From DATDOY01 sp035293045 (lineage in GTDB: Bacteria > Actinomycetota > Acidimicrobiia > IMCC26256 > JACPCJ01), in contig DATDOY010000007.1 in assembly GCA_035293045.1 (NCBI GenBank), positions 1 through 6,546 on the forward strand: a DNA stretch of 6,546 bases, in the 5' to 3' direction. The number at the start of each line of letters is the position of its first letter. Position 1 is the first letter of the stretch. This document shows positions 1 to 5,695 of the stretch, in pieces. The translations under genes and the position numbers were made by a program. The notes beneath the pieces were generated by a model. That model did no database searches, was not told the origin of the DNA, and worked only from the letters and a program-made list of their open reading frames with translations.

Positions 1-621
1 ATCGACAGGAGCCTGTCGGTGACGTCACCGCCTGGCTACCTGGTGAGTCAAGTGTTCGGGTTCATCCTGCCTCTGCTCTTCGTCGTCCTCGCCGTCGCAC
101 TGGCGTCGCGCTCAATCGCGGGGGAGGAGGAGCAGGGAACCCTCGACCTTCTGTTGGCCCAGCCGGTGTCCCGCCGACGTGTTGTGACCGAGAGGTTTCT
201 CGCGGTGGCGACCGTCGTGGTGGGACTGGGGGTGGGATCGTGGGTCATCCTCGCCGGGGTGTCGCCGCTCTTCGACCTCCGCGCCGCGCTCGGCTCGCTC
301 GCCATCGCCACGCTGGCGTCGACGCTGTTTGGGCTTCAGGTGGGAGCGACGGCGTTCGCAGTTGGCGCAGCCGTCGGTCGACGGGGGGCGTCGATCGCCA
401 CCGCGTCAACCGTCGCTTTGCTGGCCTTCCTGATCGAGTCCCTTGCCCAACTCACGGACGTCTTCGAACGGGTGCGCTTCCTGTCGCCGTGGTACTACGC
501 CAATGGCAACATCCCCATGGTGCACGGCTTGCGCGCGCTCGACCTCGCCGTCCTCGTCGGGGTCACGCTCGCCGCGGCGGCGGTCGCAATCGTCGCCTTC
601 GAACGTCGGGACCTCACGTAG
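1..621 (+). CDS. ABC-2 type transporter permease, C-terminal part (5'-truncated by window edge)
   Basis: This is probably the membrane permease subunit of an ABC exporter, working with a separate ATPase encoded upstream and outside the window. The frame is open to base 1, so the GTG at 19 is probably internal; residue numbers here count from it. The stop is TAG at 619-621. Hydrophobic segments lie near residues 12-31, 63-82, 92-118, 126-145 and 174-194. Between the first two is the cytoplasmic segment AGEEEQGTLDLLLAQPVSRR (residues 34-53), typical of ABC-2 permeases, in which an EE-GTLDLLLA-P-SR pattern precedes the next helix. Near the end, FLSPWYYANGN (154-164) resembles the extracellular loop before the last helix in this family. 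Around 200 residues are visible of a family length near 260. Substrate is not deducible. The regulator gene begins 72 bp downstream and probably has its own promoter. The family call is confident; the role is not. Confidence 0.85.
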   Translation: MDRSLSVTSPPGYLVSQVFGFILPLLFVVLAVALASRSIAGEEEQGTLDLLLAQPVSRRRVVTERFLAVATVVVGLGVGSWVILAGVSPLFDLRAALGSLAIATLASTLFGLQVGATAFAVGAAVGRRGASIATASTVALLAFLIESLAQLTDVFERVRFLSPWYYANGNIPMVHGLRALDLAVLVGVTLAAAAVAIVAFERRDLT

Positions 622-637
622 GTCCGTTAGCACGGAC
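622..637 (+). terminator. Small hairpin directly after the permease stop
   Basis: GTCCGT (622-627) and ACGGAC (632-637) form a perfect 6-bp stem with a TAGC loop, starting one base after the permease stop codon. No T-tract follows. It could be a weak U-less terminator separating the permease from the regulator downstream, but a stem this short may be chance in GC-rich DNA. Confidence 0.3.
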
Positions 638-669
638 GTCCTGGGGCCTTGGCGGGCGACGGGCAAAAC

Positions 670-683
670 TGAAACGTGTTCTA
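670..683. promoter_or_regulatory. KstR-type operator upstream of the TetR gene
   Basis: The 14-mer TGAAACGTGTTCTA fits the published mycobacterial KstR consensus TnnAACnnGTTnnA at all eight specified positions. It ends 10 bp before the ATG at 694 of a regulator that itself resembles KstR, and it overlaps the likely -10 element at 680-685. Bound repressor would therefore block transcription start, giving negative autoregulation as known for KstR. With eight fixed bases, about 0.1 match is expected by chance in a window this size, and fewer in GC-rich DNA. No second full match was found in the window. Confidence 0.8.
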
Positions 684-685
684 AT
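680..685 (+). promoter_or_regulatory. -10 element for a leaderless kstR-like mRNA
   Basis: TCTAAT matches TATAAT at five of six positions. Eight bases separate it from the ATG at 694, placing the expected transcription start at or next to the start codon. No Shine-Dalgarno sequence precedes the ATG, so a leaderless transcript is likely. No convincing -35 box is seen at 16-18 bp. Confidence 0.55.
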
Positions 686-693
686 CTGGCCGG

Positions 694-1278
694 ATGGCGG
701 TCGAAGAGTTGCTCGATGCTGCGCTCACACCGAGGCAGGAGCAGCGGCGCCGTCGCGTCATCAAGGCTGCGCGCAAGCTGGCGGCGACAGGGGGCTACGA
801 CGCCGTGCAGATGCGCGAGGTTGCGGCGGCGGCCGACGTCGCCCTCGGGACGATCTACCGATACTTCTCGTCGAAGGATGCTCTCCTGGCCGCCGCGATG
901 GCGGAGTGGACCTCGGAGTTACAGGAGCTGATCGCCCGCACGCCGCCCGCTGGGGGCACGCCGGCCGATCGCCTCGTCGAGGTGTTGCGACGAGCGTGCG
1001 ACTCGATGGAAGCGCAACCGAAGTTGTCGGCGGCGCTGGTCCGGGCATTGGCGTCCGCGGATGACGGCGTCGCCGCCGGATCGGCGGACGTGAACGCCCG
1101 GGTTGCCGCGATCAGCGCCGAGATTCTGGACCACCTCGATCCCGAGACTCGGGCCGACGTTCTCGCCGTCCTAGGCCACGTCTGGTATTCGGCCTTGGTC
1201 GGGTGGGTGAACGGCCGCACCCGGATCGAAGACGTCGGCGACGAACTCGAGCGCGCGGCGCGTCTTCTCCTGGCGTAG
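694..1278 (+). CDS. kstR: TetR-family transcriptional regulator, KstR-like
   Basis: This is a 194-residue DNA-binding repressor of normal TetR length. The N-terminal helix-turn-helix spans about residues 17-63. GGYDAVQMREVAAAADVALG (33-52) followed by TIYRYFSSKDALL (53-65) closely parallels the corresponding part of mycobacterial KstR as I recall it (GGYEAVQMR, then VGTLYRYFPSK). The C-terminal stretch VWYSALVGWVNGR (163-175) followed by DVGDELERAARLLL (180-193) also resembles the KstR ligand-domain end (VWLSNLLAWL and RLDLAVRLL). KstR represses sterol uptake and side-chain degradation genes and is released by a CoA thioester of a 3-oxo-cholestenoic acid. The operator at 670-683 independently supports the call. 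The ATG at 694 is favoured because it sits 8 bp after a -10-like box. The gene converges on an acyl-CoA synthetase one base away. The TetR call is near certain; the KstR subfamily is likely but was not tested by alignment, and the effector in this organism is unknown. Confidence 0.8.
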   Translation: MAVEELLDAALTPRQEQRRRRVIKAARKLAATGGYDAVQMREVAAAADVALGTIYRYFSSKDALLAAAMAEWTSELQELIARTPPAGGTPADRLVEVLRRACDSMEAQPKLSAALVRALASADDGVAAGSADVNARVAAISAEILDHLDPETRADVLAVLGHVWYSALVGWVNGRTRIEDVGDELERAARLLLA

Positions 1279-1279
1279 C

Positions 1280-2845
1280 TCAAATCTGGCGCTCGAGGCC
1301 TTCCCAGTACGGGTCGCGGAGCTTGCGCTTGTAGAGCTTGCCGTTTGGATCCCGCGGCATCTCGTCGATGAAGTCGATCGATTTCGGGATCTTGTAGGCG
1401 GCCACGCGGTCCTTGAGGAAGGTGAGGATCTCGTTGGTGAGTGCGCCGCCGGGCTCCGCGTCGGGCGCCGCCTCGACCACGGCCTTCACCTCCTCGCCCC
1501 AGTCCGGGTGGGGGATGCCGAACACCGCGGCGTCGGCGATCTTGGGGAACGAGAGGAGTTCGTTCTCGATTTCGGCGGGGTAGATGTTGACCCCGCCGGA
1601 GATGATCATGTCGGACTTGCGATCGCGCAGGAACAGGAAGCGGTCCTCGTCGAGGTACCCGATGTCGCCGACGGTGAAGAACCCGTCGTCCGCGGGATGG
1701 CGGCTTCCCTTGGTCTTCTCCTCATCCTTGAAGTACTCGAATGAGCCCGTGTGCATCTTCATGTAGACCGTTCCAACTTCGCCGGCGGCGCAGTCCGCAC
1801 CGTCGTCGCCGACGACGCGCACCTCCGAAATCATCCACGCCTTGCCGACGGTGCCCGGCTTCGCGAGCCACTCCTCCGGTGTCGCAAGGGTTCCCCCGCC
1901 TTCGGTGGCCGCGTAGTACTCGTAGATCACGGGACCCCACCACTCGAGCATGCGGCGCTTGGTGTCGACGGGGCAGGGCGCGGCGGCGTGGATCATGTTG
2001 CGGAGCGACGACACGTCGTAGCGGGCCTTGATGTCGTCGGGGAGGGCGAGGAGCCGCTGGAACTGCGTGGGAACCATGTGGGAGTAGGTGGCGCGGTAGA
2101 CCTCGATGAGCCGCAACATCTCCTCGGGCGTCCACTTGTCCATGAGCACGAGCGTGTGGCCGAGGGTCAGCGCCGAGGCCGCGAAGCGGAGGACGGCCGT
2201 GTGGTAGAGCGGCGAACCGCAGATGTGGACGTGATCGTCGTACGGGCCCACACCGAACATGCCGAGGAAGCCGGTTGTCAGCGCGGCATGGTCGTCGGGA
2301 TCGAGTCCGGACAGCGCGCGCCGCACGCCCTTGGGCCGGCCGCTCGTCCCCGAGGTGTACTGCATCGGCTCCCCGGCGGTCCGGTTCTCGGGATCGGTCT
2401 CGGGTTGGCCGTCGATGAGGTCGGTGAACGGCCGGAAGCCCGGGATCGCGCCGCCGACGGCGAACCACGCGACGGCGTCACCCACCTCTTTCGCCGCCAT
2501 CTCGAGAACGTCAGCGAGGCGGTCATCGCCGACCACGACCTTCGCTTCGCTGTCGGCGACGATGTAGGCGATCTCGGGGCCGGCGAGGTGCCAGTTGATC
2601 GGCGTGATGTAGAGACCGATCTGCATGGCCCCGAGGTAGACGCTGATCATCTCGGCGCGGTTGGGCAGCACCGTCGCGATGCAGTCCCCTGAGACCAGCC
2701 CGAGCGATCGCAGCCCATGAGACACGCGGTTGGCGTCGGCGATGAGTTCGCCCGCGGAGATCTCGCGCCCCTCGGGGTCGACAAGGGCGAGGCGATCGGG
2801 GGACGCTTTGGCGGCGCGGTAGACGCCGACGACGGGTTCGCTCAT
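1280..2845 (-). CDS. Acyl-CoA synthetase (FadD-like, AMP-binding / ANL superfamily)
   Basis: This 521-residue ligase would activate a carboxylic acid with ATP to an acyl-adenylate and then transfer it to CoA. Visible motifs are the phosphate-binding loop YTSGTSGRPKGV (163-174), the adenylate motif YYAATEG (310-316), GDIGYLDEDRFLFLRDRKSD (393-412) with Asp394 and the hinge region around Arg407-Lys410, GGVNIYPAEIENEL (417-430), and the C-terminal NGKLYKR with the conserved catalytic Lys503. The enzyme looks complete and active. The ATG at 2845 was chosen because the recognisable N-terminus (SEPVVGVYRAAKASPDRLAL) begins there and a -10-like box lies just upstream; longer open frame beyond it is arginine-rich non-coding translation. 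The stop is one base from the KstR-like gene's stop. A small membrane protein lies 50 bp upstream on the same strand. The substrate may be a fatty acid, sterol side-chain acid or bile-type acid; the motifs do not decide. No KstR operator was seen before it. Confidence 0.92.
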   Translation of the reverse strand: MSEPVVGVYRAAKASPDRLALVDPEGREISAGELIADANRVSHGLRSLGLVSGDCIATVLPNRAEMISVYLGAMQIGLYITPINWHLAGPEIAYIVADSEAKVVVGDDRLADVLEMAAKEVGDAVAWFAVGGAIPGFRPFTDLIDGQPETDPENRTAGEPMQYTSGTSGRPKGVRRALSGLDPDDHAALTTGFLGMFGVGPYDDHVHICGSPLYHTAVLRFAASALTLGHTLVLMDKWTPEEMLRLIEVYRATYSHMVPTQFQRLLALPDDIKARYDVSSLRNMIHAAAPCPVDTKRRMLEWWGPVIYEYYAATEGGGTLATPEEWLAKPGTVGKAWMISEVRVVGDDGADCAAGEVGTVYMKMHTGSFEYFKDEEKTKGSRHPADDGFFTVGDIGYLDEDRFLFLRDRKSDMIISGGVNIYPAEIENELLSFPKIADAAVFGIPHPDWGEEVKAVVEAAPDAEPGGALTNEILTFLKDRVAAYKIPKSIDFIDEMPRDPNGKLYKRKLRDPYWEGLERQI

Positions 2846-2851
2846 GGCACG

Positions 2852-2857
2852 AACGTA
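2852..2857 (-). promoter_or_regulatory. -10-like box before the acyl-CoA synthetase
   Basis: On the minus strand TACGTT fits the actinobacterial TAnnnT -10 pattern and is followed by six bases and then the ATG at 2845. No Shine-Dalgarno sequence is present, so a leaderless start is plausible. The -35 region is not convincing. This would give the ligase its own promoter, separate from the membrane protein gene upstream. Confidence 0.4.
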
Positions 2858-2895
2858 GGGCGCGTTTCCCGCCGGTTCCACTCGCCCGAGCGTCG

Positions 2896-3297
2896 TCAGA
2901 TCCCGCTCACCACACCCACGGTGAGGGTGGCGAGGCCCGCCACGAGCAACACCGAGGACGCAACGCCGAGGCGGAACCCGAGGGAGCGCTCGGCGAACTC
3001 GTCCACCACGCCTGTCCGCCAGTTGTGGAGGTCCTTCACCGCGAGCAGGCCCGCCGACGCGACGAGCGCCCAGGCCGCGAGCGCCTCGAGCGTGTCGGAG
3101 AGATCCGAGAGCGCCAGCGCGAACACCAACCCGAGGAGCATGGGTCCGGCCATGAAGCCTCCGACGTGGGCGAGGTTGAGATATTTCGGAACCACGGGCT
3201 CGGTCTCGCGAACCCGGCCCATGAACATGCCCGTCACCACGCCGACCCACAGCGCGGCGATTCCCCCGACGATCAGCACCTTCTCGGCGTATCCCAC
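2896..3297 (-). CDS. Small four-helix integral membrane protein, unknown function
   Basis: The predicted protein has 133 residues and consists mainly of four hydrophobic segments, near residues 6-26, 42-64, 72-87 and 109-130, joined by short loops. The first loop is charged (GRVRETEPVVPKYLNLAHVG, 27-46), and the loop before the last helix holds KDLHNWRTGVVDEFAERSLG (88-107). I do not recognise the family; no enzyme or transporter motif is evident. The GTG at 3297 was chosen because GGGAG (minus strand, 3308-3304) sits six bases before it. An ATG at 3357 would add 20 non-hydrophobic residues and overlap the divergent kinase start. The gene shares its 5' region with the kinase and runs toward the acyl-CoA synthetase 50 bp downstream, so co-expression with the ligase is possible. 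That it is coding is supported by the clear helix/loop pattern, the Shine-Dalgarno site and the fit between neighbours. Confidence 0.72.
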   Translation of the reverse strand: MGYAEKVLIVGGIAALWVGVVTGMFMGRVRETEPVVPKYLNLAHVGGFMAGPMLLGLVFALALSDLSDTLEALAAWALVASAGLLAVKDLHNWRTGVVDEFAERSLGFRLGVASSVLLVAGLATLTVGVVSGI

Positions 3298-3303
3298 GTG
3301 CGT

Positions 3304-3308
3304 CTCCC
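3304..3308 (-). promoter_or_regulatory. Ribosome binding site deciding the membrane protein start
   Basis: GGGAG on the minus strand lies six bases upstream of the GTG at 3297, an ideal Shine-Dalgarno spacing. It is the clearest Shine-Dalgarno site in the window and favours GTG 3297 over the in-frame ATG at 3357. Confidence 0.55.
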
Positions 3309-3313
3309 GTCGT

Positions 3314-3325
3314 GTTCGGTCGAAC
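3314..3325. promoter_or_regulatory. Inverted repeat in the divergent promoter region, site 1
   Basis: GTTCG and CGAAC are perfect 5-bp inverted arms around a GT spacer. The site lies between the GTG of the membrane protein (3297) and the ATG of the kinase (3347), where a regulator of both genes would bind. The arms face the opposite way to a KstR site (AACnnGTT), so KstR is not the expected ligand. Short palindromes can arise by chance. Confidence 0.35.
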
Positions 3326-3333
3326 CCGAGTGA

Positions 3334-3348
3334 ATCTTGGGTCAAGAT
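3334..3348. promoter_or_regulatory. Inverted repeat covering the kinase start, site 2
   Basis: ATCTTG and CAAGAT are perfect 6-bp inverted arms around a GGT spacer, and the right arm includes the first two bases of the ATG at 3347. It could be an operator or, in RNA, a start-codon hairpin. The CTTG..CAAG orientation is the reverse of the KstR2 consensus (CAAGnnCTTG), so it is not a KstR2 box. Its centre is 21.5 bp, about two helical turns, from that of the inverted repeat at 3314-3325. Confidence 0.4.
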
Positions 3349-4450
3349 GTCGCCCATGCTGTCGCCGGATCGCGATCTCGACAAGACCCGCCTCGCGCTC
3401 GAGGAATGGCTGGCCGATCGAATGCCCGACGCCGATGGCGTCACGGTGTCCACCCTCGAGGTTCCCGGCGGGACGGGATTCTCCAACGAGACGCTGCTCT
3501 TCGACGTGTCGTACCGCGACCGCGACGACGGTGACGAGTCGGTCCGGTCACTCGTCGGCCGCCTGCAGACGCCCGAGGCGACCGTGTTCCCCGATCTCGA
3601 CGTGACCAAGCAAGCGCGCGTCATGCAAGCAATCGCCGACCACTCGGACGTTCCCGTCCCCGAAGTGCTGTGGGTGGAGGAGGACTCGGGAGTCCTCGGC
3701 ACGCCGTTCTTCGTGATGGAGAAGGTGGAGGGCGCCATCCCGAGCGACGTGCCGTCCTACAACGAAGTCGGGTTCGTGGCCGACATGGACGCGCCGGCGC
3801 GCCGGAAATTGTGGGAGAGCGCCATCGACAAGATGGCGCGTGTGCATCAGGTCGACTGGCGCGCGGCCGGGTTGTCGTTCCTCGACGAGTCCCAGCACGG
3901 CGCGCCTGGGCTTGATCAGCACTTGTCGTATCTACGGCGGTATTACGAATGGGCCGTGGGTGATCACCCGTTCCCCGTGGCGGAGCGCGCGTGGCGATGG
4001 ATCGAGGCGAACCGCCCGAGCGAAGAGCCGCCGGTCGGGCTGTGCTGGGGTGACGCCCGGCTCTCCAACATGATCTTCTCCGGCAGTGAGTGCGTGTCGG
4101 TCCTCGACTGGGAGATGGTCTTGCTCGGCGCTCCCGAGCGCGATCTCGCCTGGTGGCTGTACTTCGATCGTTTCTCGGCCGAGGGTTATGGCGTCCCGCG
4201 CCTCGAGGGTCTGCCCGACCGGGAGGAATCGATCGACCACTACGAAGCGCGCCTCGGGCGTGCGATGCGCGACCTCGAGTACTACGAAGTGGTCGCCGGC
4301 TTCTACTTCGTGGTGATCATGGTTCGGGTCGGGTGGTCACTCCGTCGGATGGGACTCCTGCCCGACGCCGACCCGAGCGGCGAAGACTTCGAGTACGCAA
4401 ACCCGTCGGGCGTGCTGCTCGAGACGGTGCTCGACGAGCGGGGGGCGTGA
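3347..4450 (+). CDS. APH-fold phosphotransferase (ACAD10/11-kinase / LvaA-like)
   Basis: This 367-residue protein is a small-molecule kinase of the aminoglycoside phosphotransferase fold, probably cytoplasmic. The nucleotide loop is likely GGTGFSNETLLF (41-52). The catalytic segment is CWGDARLSNMIF (233-244), with the Brenner aspartate Asp236 and metal-ligand Asn241; the usual HGD histidine is Trp234 here. The metal-binding motif follows as VLDWEMVLLGAPERDLAWW (252-270), with Asp254. This GD-RL-N--F then VLDWE-x-LG-P--DLA pattern is the one seen in the kinase domains of ACAD10/11 and the bacterial 4-hydroxyacid kinase LvaA, rather than in antibiotic-resistance enzymes. By analogy the substrate could be a hydroxyacyl-CoA, which is an inference. 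The start is ATG 3347 or ATG 3356, three codons later; neither has a good Shine-Dalgarno. It is followed 7 bp later by the CrtC-like gene, so the two are probably one operon. Confidence 0.9.
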   Translation: MSPMLSPDRDLDKTRLALEEWLADRMPDADGVTVSTLEVPGGTGFSNETLLFDVSYRDRDDGDESVRSLVGRLQTPEATVFPDLDVTKQARVMQAIADHSDVPVPEVLWVEEDSGVLGTPFFVMEKVEGAIPSDVPSYNEVGFVADMDAPARRKLWESAIDKMARVHQVDWRAAGLSFLDESQHGAPGLDQHLSYLRRYYEWAVGDHPFPVAERAWRWIEANRPSEEPPVGLCWGDARLSNMIFSGSECVSVLDWEMVLLGAPERDLAWWLYFDRFSAEGYGVPRLEGLPDREESIDHYEARLGRAMRDLEYYEVVAGFYFVVIMVRVGWSLRRMGLLPDADPSGEDFEYANPSGVLLETVLDERGA

Positions 4451-4457
4451 ACCCACC

Positions 4458-5573
4458 GTGACGCTTTCGCCGGCCGACGACCATCCGATTCACCAAGTCG
4501 CCCAACCGATCCGTCATGCCGGGACGAGCGACCGCAACTTCTACGACCGCTACTACTTCAACGCCCACAAGATCGATGGCTCCGCGCTTGTGATTGCCGG
4601 GATGGGGCAGTACCCCAACCTCGGGATCACCGACGCCTTCGTCGCGGTGCTCTCCGACGGGGAACAGCGCGTCGTGCGTGCGTCGAGGGTGTTGGGCGTC
4701 GATCGCATGGACAGTTCCGTGGGGCCCATCCGCGTCGAGGTGATCGAGGGGCTGCGCCGCCTCCGGCTCGTTCTCGAGCCCAACGAGTGGGGACTGGCGT
4801 GCGACCTCACGTTCGACGGCGGCGTGCATCCGCACGAGGAGCCCCAGCAGATCGTCAAGACGGCGGACGGCAAGGCCATCCTCGACACGTTCCGGATGGT
4901 GCAGACGGGGACGTGGTCGGGAGCGCTCTCGGTCGACGGAACCGAGATCTCGGTGACGCCGGGGGAGTGGTGGGGTGTGCGGGATCGGTCGTGGGGCGTG
5001 CGGCCGGTCGGCGAGCCGGAACCGCCGGGGATCAACGCCACCCGGGGCGGGTCGTTCTATTGGATCTACGCGCCGCTGCGGTTCGCTGACTTCACGATCG
5101 TCACGATCGTGCAAGAGGACGCCGACGGGCGCCGGATCATGGAGGACGCCACCAAGGTGTGGAACCTCGGACCGGACGGCCGGCCGGCGCACCCCGACGA
5201 GTACCTCGGCAGCCCCGAGGTCGACCTCGAGTTCGAGCCGGGCACCCGCGCCGTCACGGGAGCTTCGATCCGGTTCTCGCGATCCCCGTTGACCGTGCGG
5301 ATCGATCCGATGATGGCGATGCACATCGGCGTCGGGTCCGGCTATGGGTTCGACGGCGACTGGCGGCATGGGGAGTTCCGCGGCGACCTGTGGGTCGACG
5401 GCGTCGAGTTCCATCTCGACGATCCCGAGGACGCCAAGAAGATGTGGGGGATCGTGGACACGGTGCCGCGGGCCGAGACGTCCGACGGCGACGTGGGCCA
5501 CGGGCTCTTCGAATACCTGCTGCTCGGCCCCCACGCCCGCCACGGCTGGAAGGATCTCCTCGACGCCCCGTAG
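4458..5573 (+). CDS. CrtC/AttH-like (lipocalin-fold) protein, function unknown
   Basis: This is a soluble 371-residue protein with no signal peptide or membrane segment and many alternating beta-strand patterns. Its main landmark is WWGVRDRSWGVRP (171-183), mid-protein, which resembles the G-RD-SWG-R signature of the hydroxyneurosporene synthase (CrtC) / AttH-like superfamily, where two lipocalin-like halves form a hydrophobic ligand site. FYDRYYFNAH (28-37) and GSFYWIYAPL (198-207) are further aromatic-rich segments. Actinobacterial proteins of this type are mostly annotated as hypothetical or DUF proteins; DUF7064/DUF7065 may be the matching Pfam entries, recalled rather than checked. A GTG start at 4458, 7 bp after the kinase stop, implies translational coupling, with only a G-run (4440-4445) upstream and no good Shine-Dalgarno. 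With the kinase it may act on a hydrophobic or CoA-linked substrate. Coding status is near certain; catalysis is unproven. Confidence 0.87.
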   Translation: MTLSPADDHPIHQVAQPIRHAGTSDRNFYDRYYFNAHKIDGSALVIAGMGQYPNLGITDAFVAVLSDGEQRVVRASRVLGVDRMDSSVGPIRVEVIEGLRRLRLVLEPNEWGLACDLTFDGGVHPHEEPQQIVKTADGKAILDTFRMVQTGTWSGALSVDGTEISVTPGEWWGVRDRSWGVRPVGEPEPPGINATRGGSFYWIYAPLRFADFTIVTIVQEDADGRRIMEDATKVWNLGPDGRPAHPDEYLGSPEVDLEFEPGTRAVTGASIRFSRSPLTVRIDPMMAMHIGVGSGYGFDGDWRHGEFRGDLWVDGVEFHLDDPEDAKKMWGIVDTVPRAETSDGDVGHGLFEYLLLGPHARHGWKDLLDAP

Positions 5574-5577
5574 CCCA

Positions 5578-5593
5578 CGTGGGCACACCCACG
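5578..5593 (+). terminator. Short GC hairpin after the CrtC-like gene
   Basis: CGTGGG (5578-5583) and CCCACG (5588-5593) pair perfectly around a CACA loop, starting four bases after the TAG stop. The overlapping CCCACGTGGG (5574-5583) is also a 10-bp palindrome. The hairpin is followed at 5607-5633 by a pyrimidine tract with one A and one G, which could serve as a Rho loading region. It may be a first termination signal ahead of the larger palindrome. Confidence 0.4.
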
Positions 5594-5634
5594 GAGCCGA
5601 GCGTCGTTCTCTCACCGTCTCTCTTCCCCTCTTG

Positions 5635-5680
5635 CGGTGTGAGTGTCTGCCCGGCGATCGCCGGGCAGACACTCACACCG
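5635..5680. terminator. Perfect 46-bp palindrome between convergent genes (bidirectional terminator or palindromic repeat)
   Basis: Arms 5635-5656 and 5659-5680 are perfect 22-bp inverted copies around the self-complementary centre AT, so the whole 46 bp reads the same on both strands; the core is GGCGATCGCC. It begins 61 bp after the CrtC-like stop and ends 15 bp before the methyltransferase stop, the expected place for a shared terminator. No T-tract flanks it on either side, as in the U-less strong hairpins common in actinobacteria. Its perfection and length also fit a dispersed palindromic repeat. Confidence 0.75.
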
Positions 5681-5695
5681 TGGGGTGAGCCTCGG

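Noticed and set aside
1751..2692. Plus-strand open frame opposite the acyl-CoA synthetase
   Set aside because: It is a shadow of high-GC codon use; His/Val/Gly-rich composition without a domain.
2852..2879. ECF-type promoter (GGAAC ... CGTT) before the acyl-CoA synthetase
   Set aside because: The spacing (19 bases from GGAAC to CGTT) does not cleanly match common ECF consensus patterns, and the hexamer already fits a housekeeping-type -10.
2846..3250. N-terminal extension of the acyl-CoA synthetase up to a start at 3250
   Set aside because: The extra translation is arginine- and glycine-rich with no domain, overlaps the membrane protein gene in another frame, and the family N-terminus begins at the ATG at 2845.
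2717..3346. Upstream extension of the kinase frame
   Set aside because: It reads antisense through the membrane protein and the 5' end of the acyl-CoA synthetase, and lacks kinase-like sequence before residue 1 at 3347.
3347..4450. Aminoglycoside resistance gene
   Set aside because: The fold is shared, but the GD-RL-N and VLDWE patterns and the lipid-catabolism neighbourhood fit the ACAD10/11 and LvaA kinase branch instead.
5654..5661. GCGATCGC octamer at the palindrome centre as a cyanobacterial HIP1 element
   Set aside because: It is a single occurrence inside a longer GC palindrome, and the gene content is actinobacterial rather than cyanobacterial.
4317..5672. Long minus-strand open frame opposite the CrtC-like gene
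   Set aside because: It is an antisense shadow: low-complexity Arg/His/Pro-rich translation with no motif, opposite a well-supported gene.
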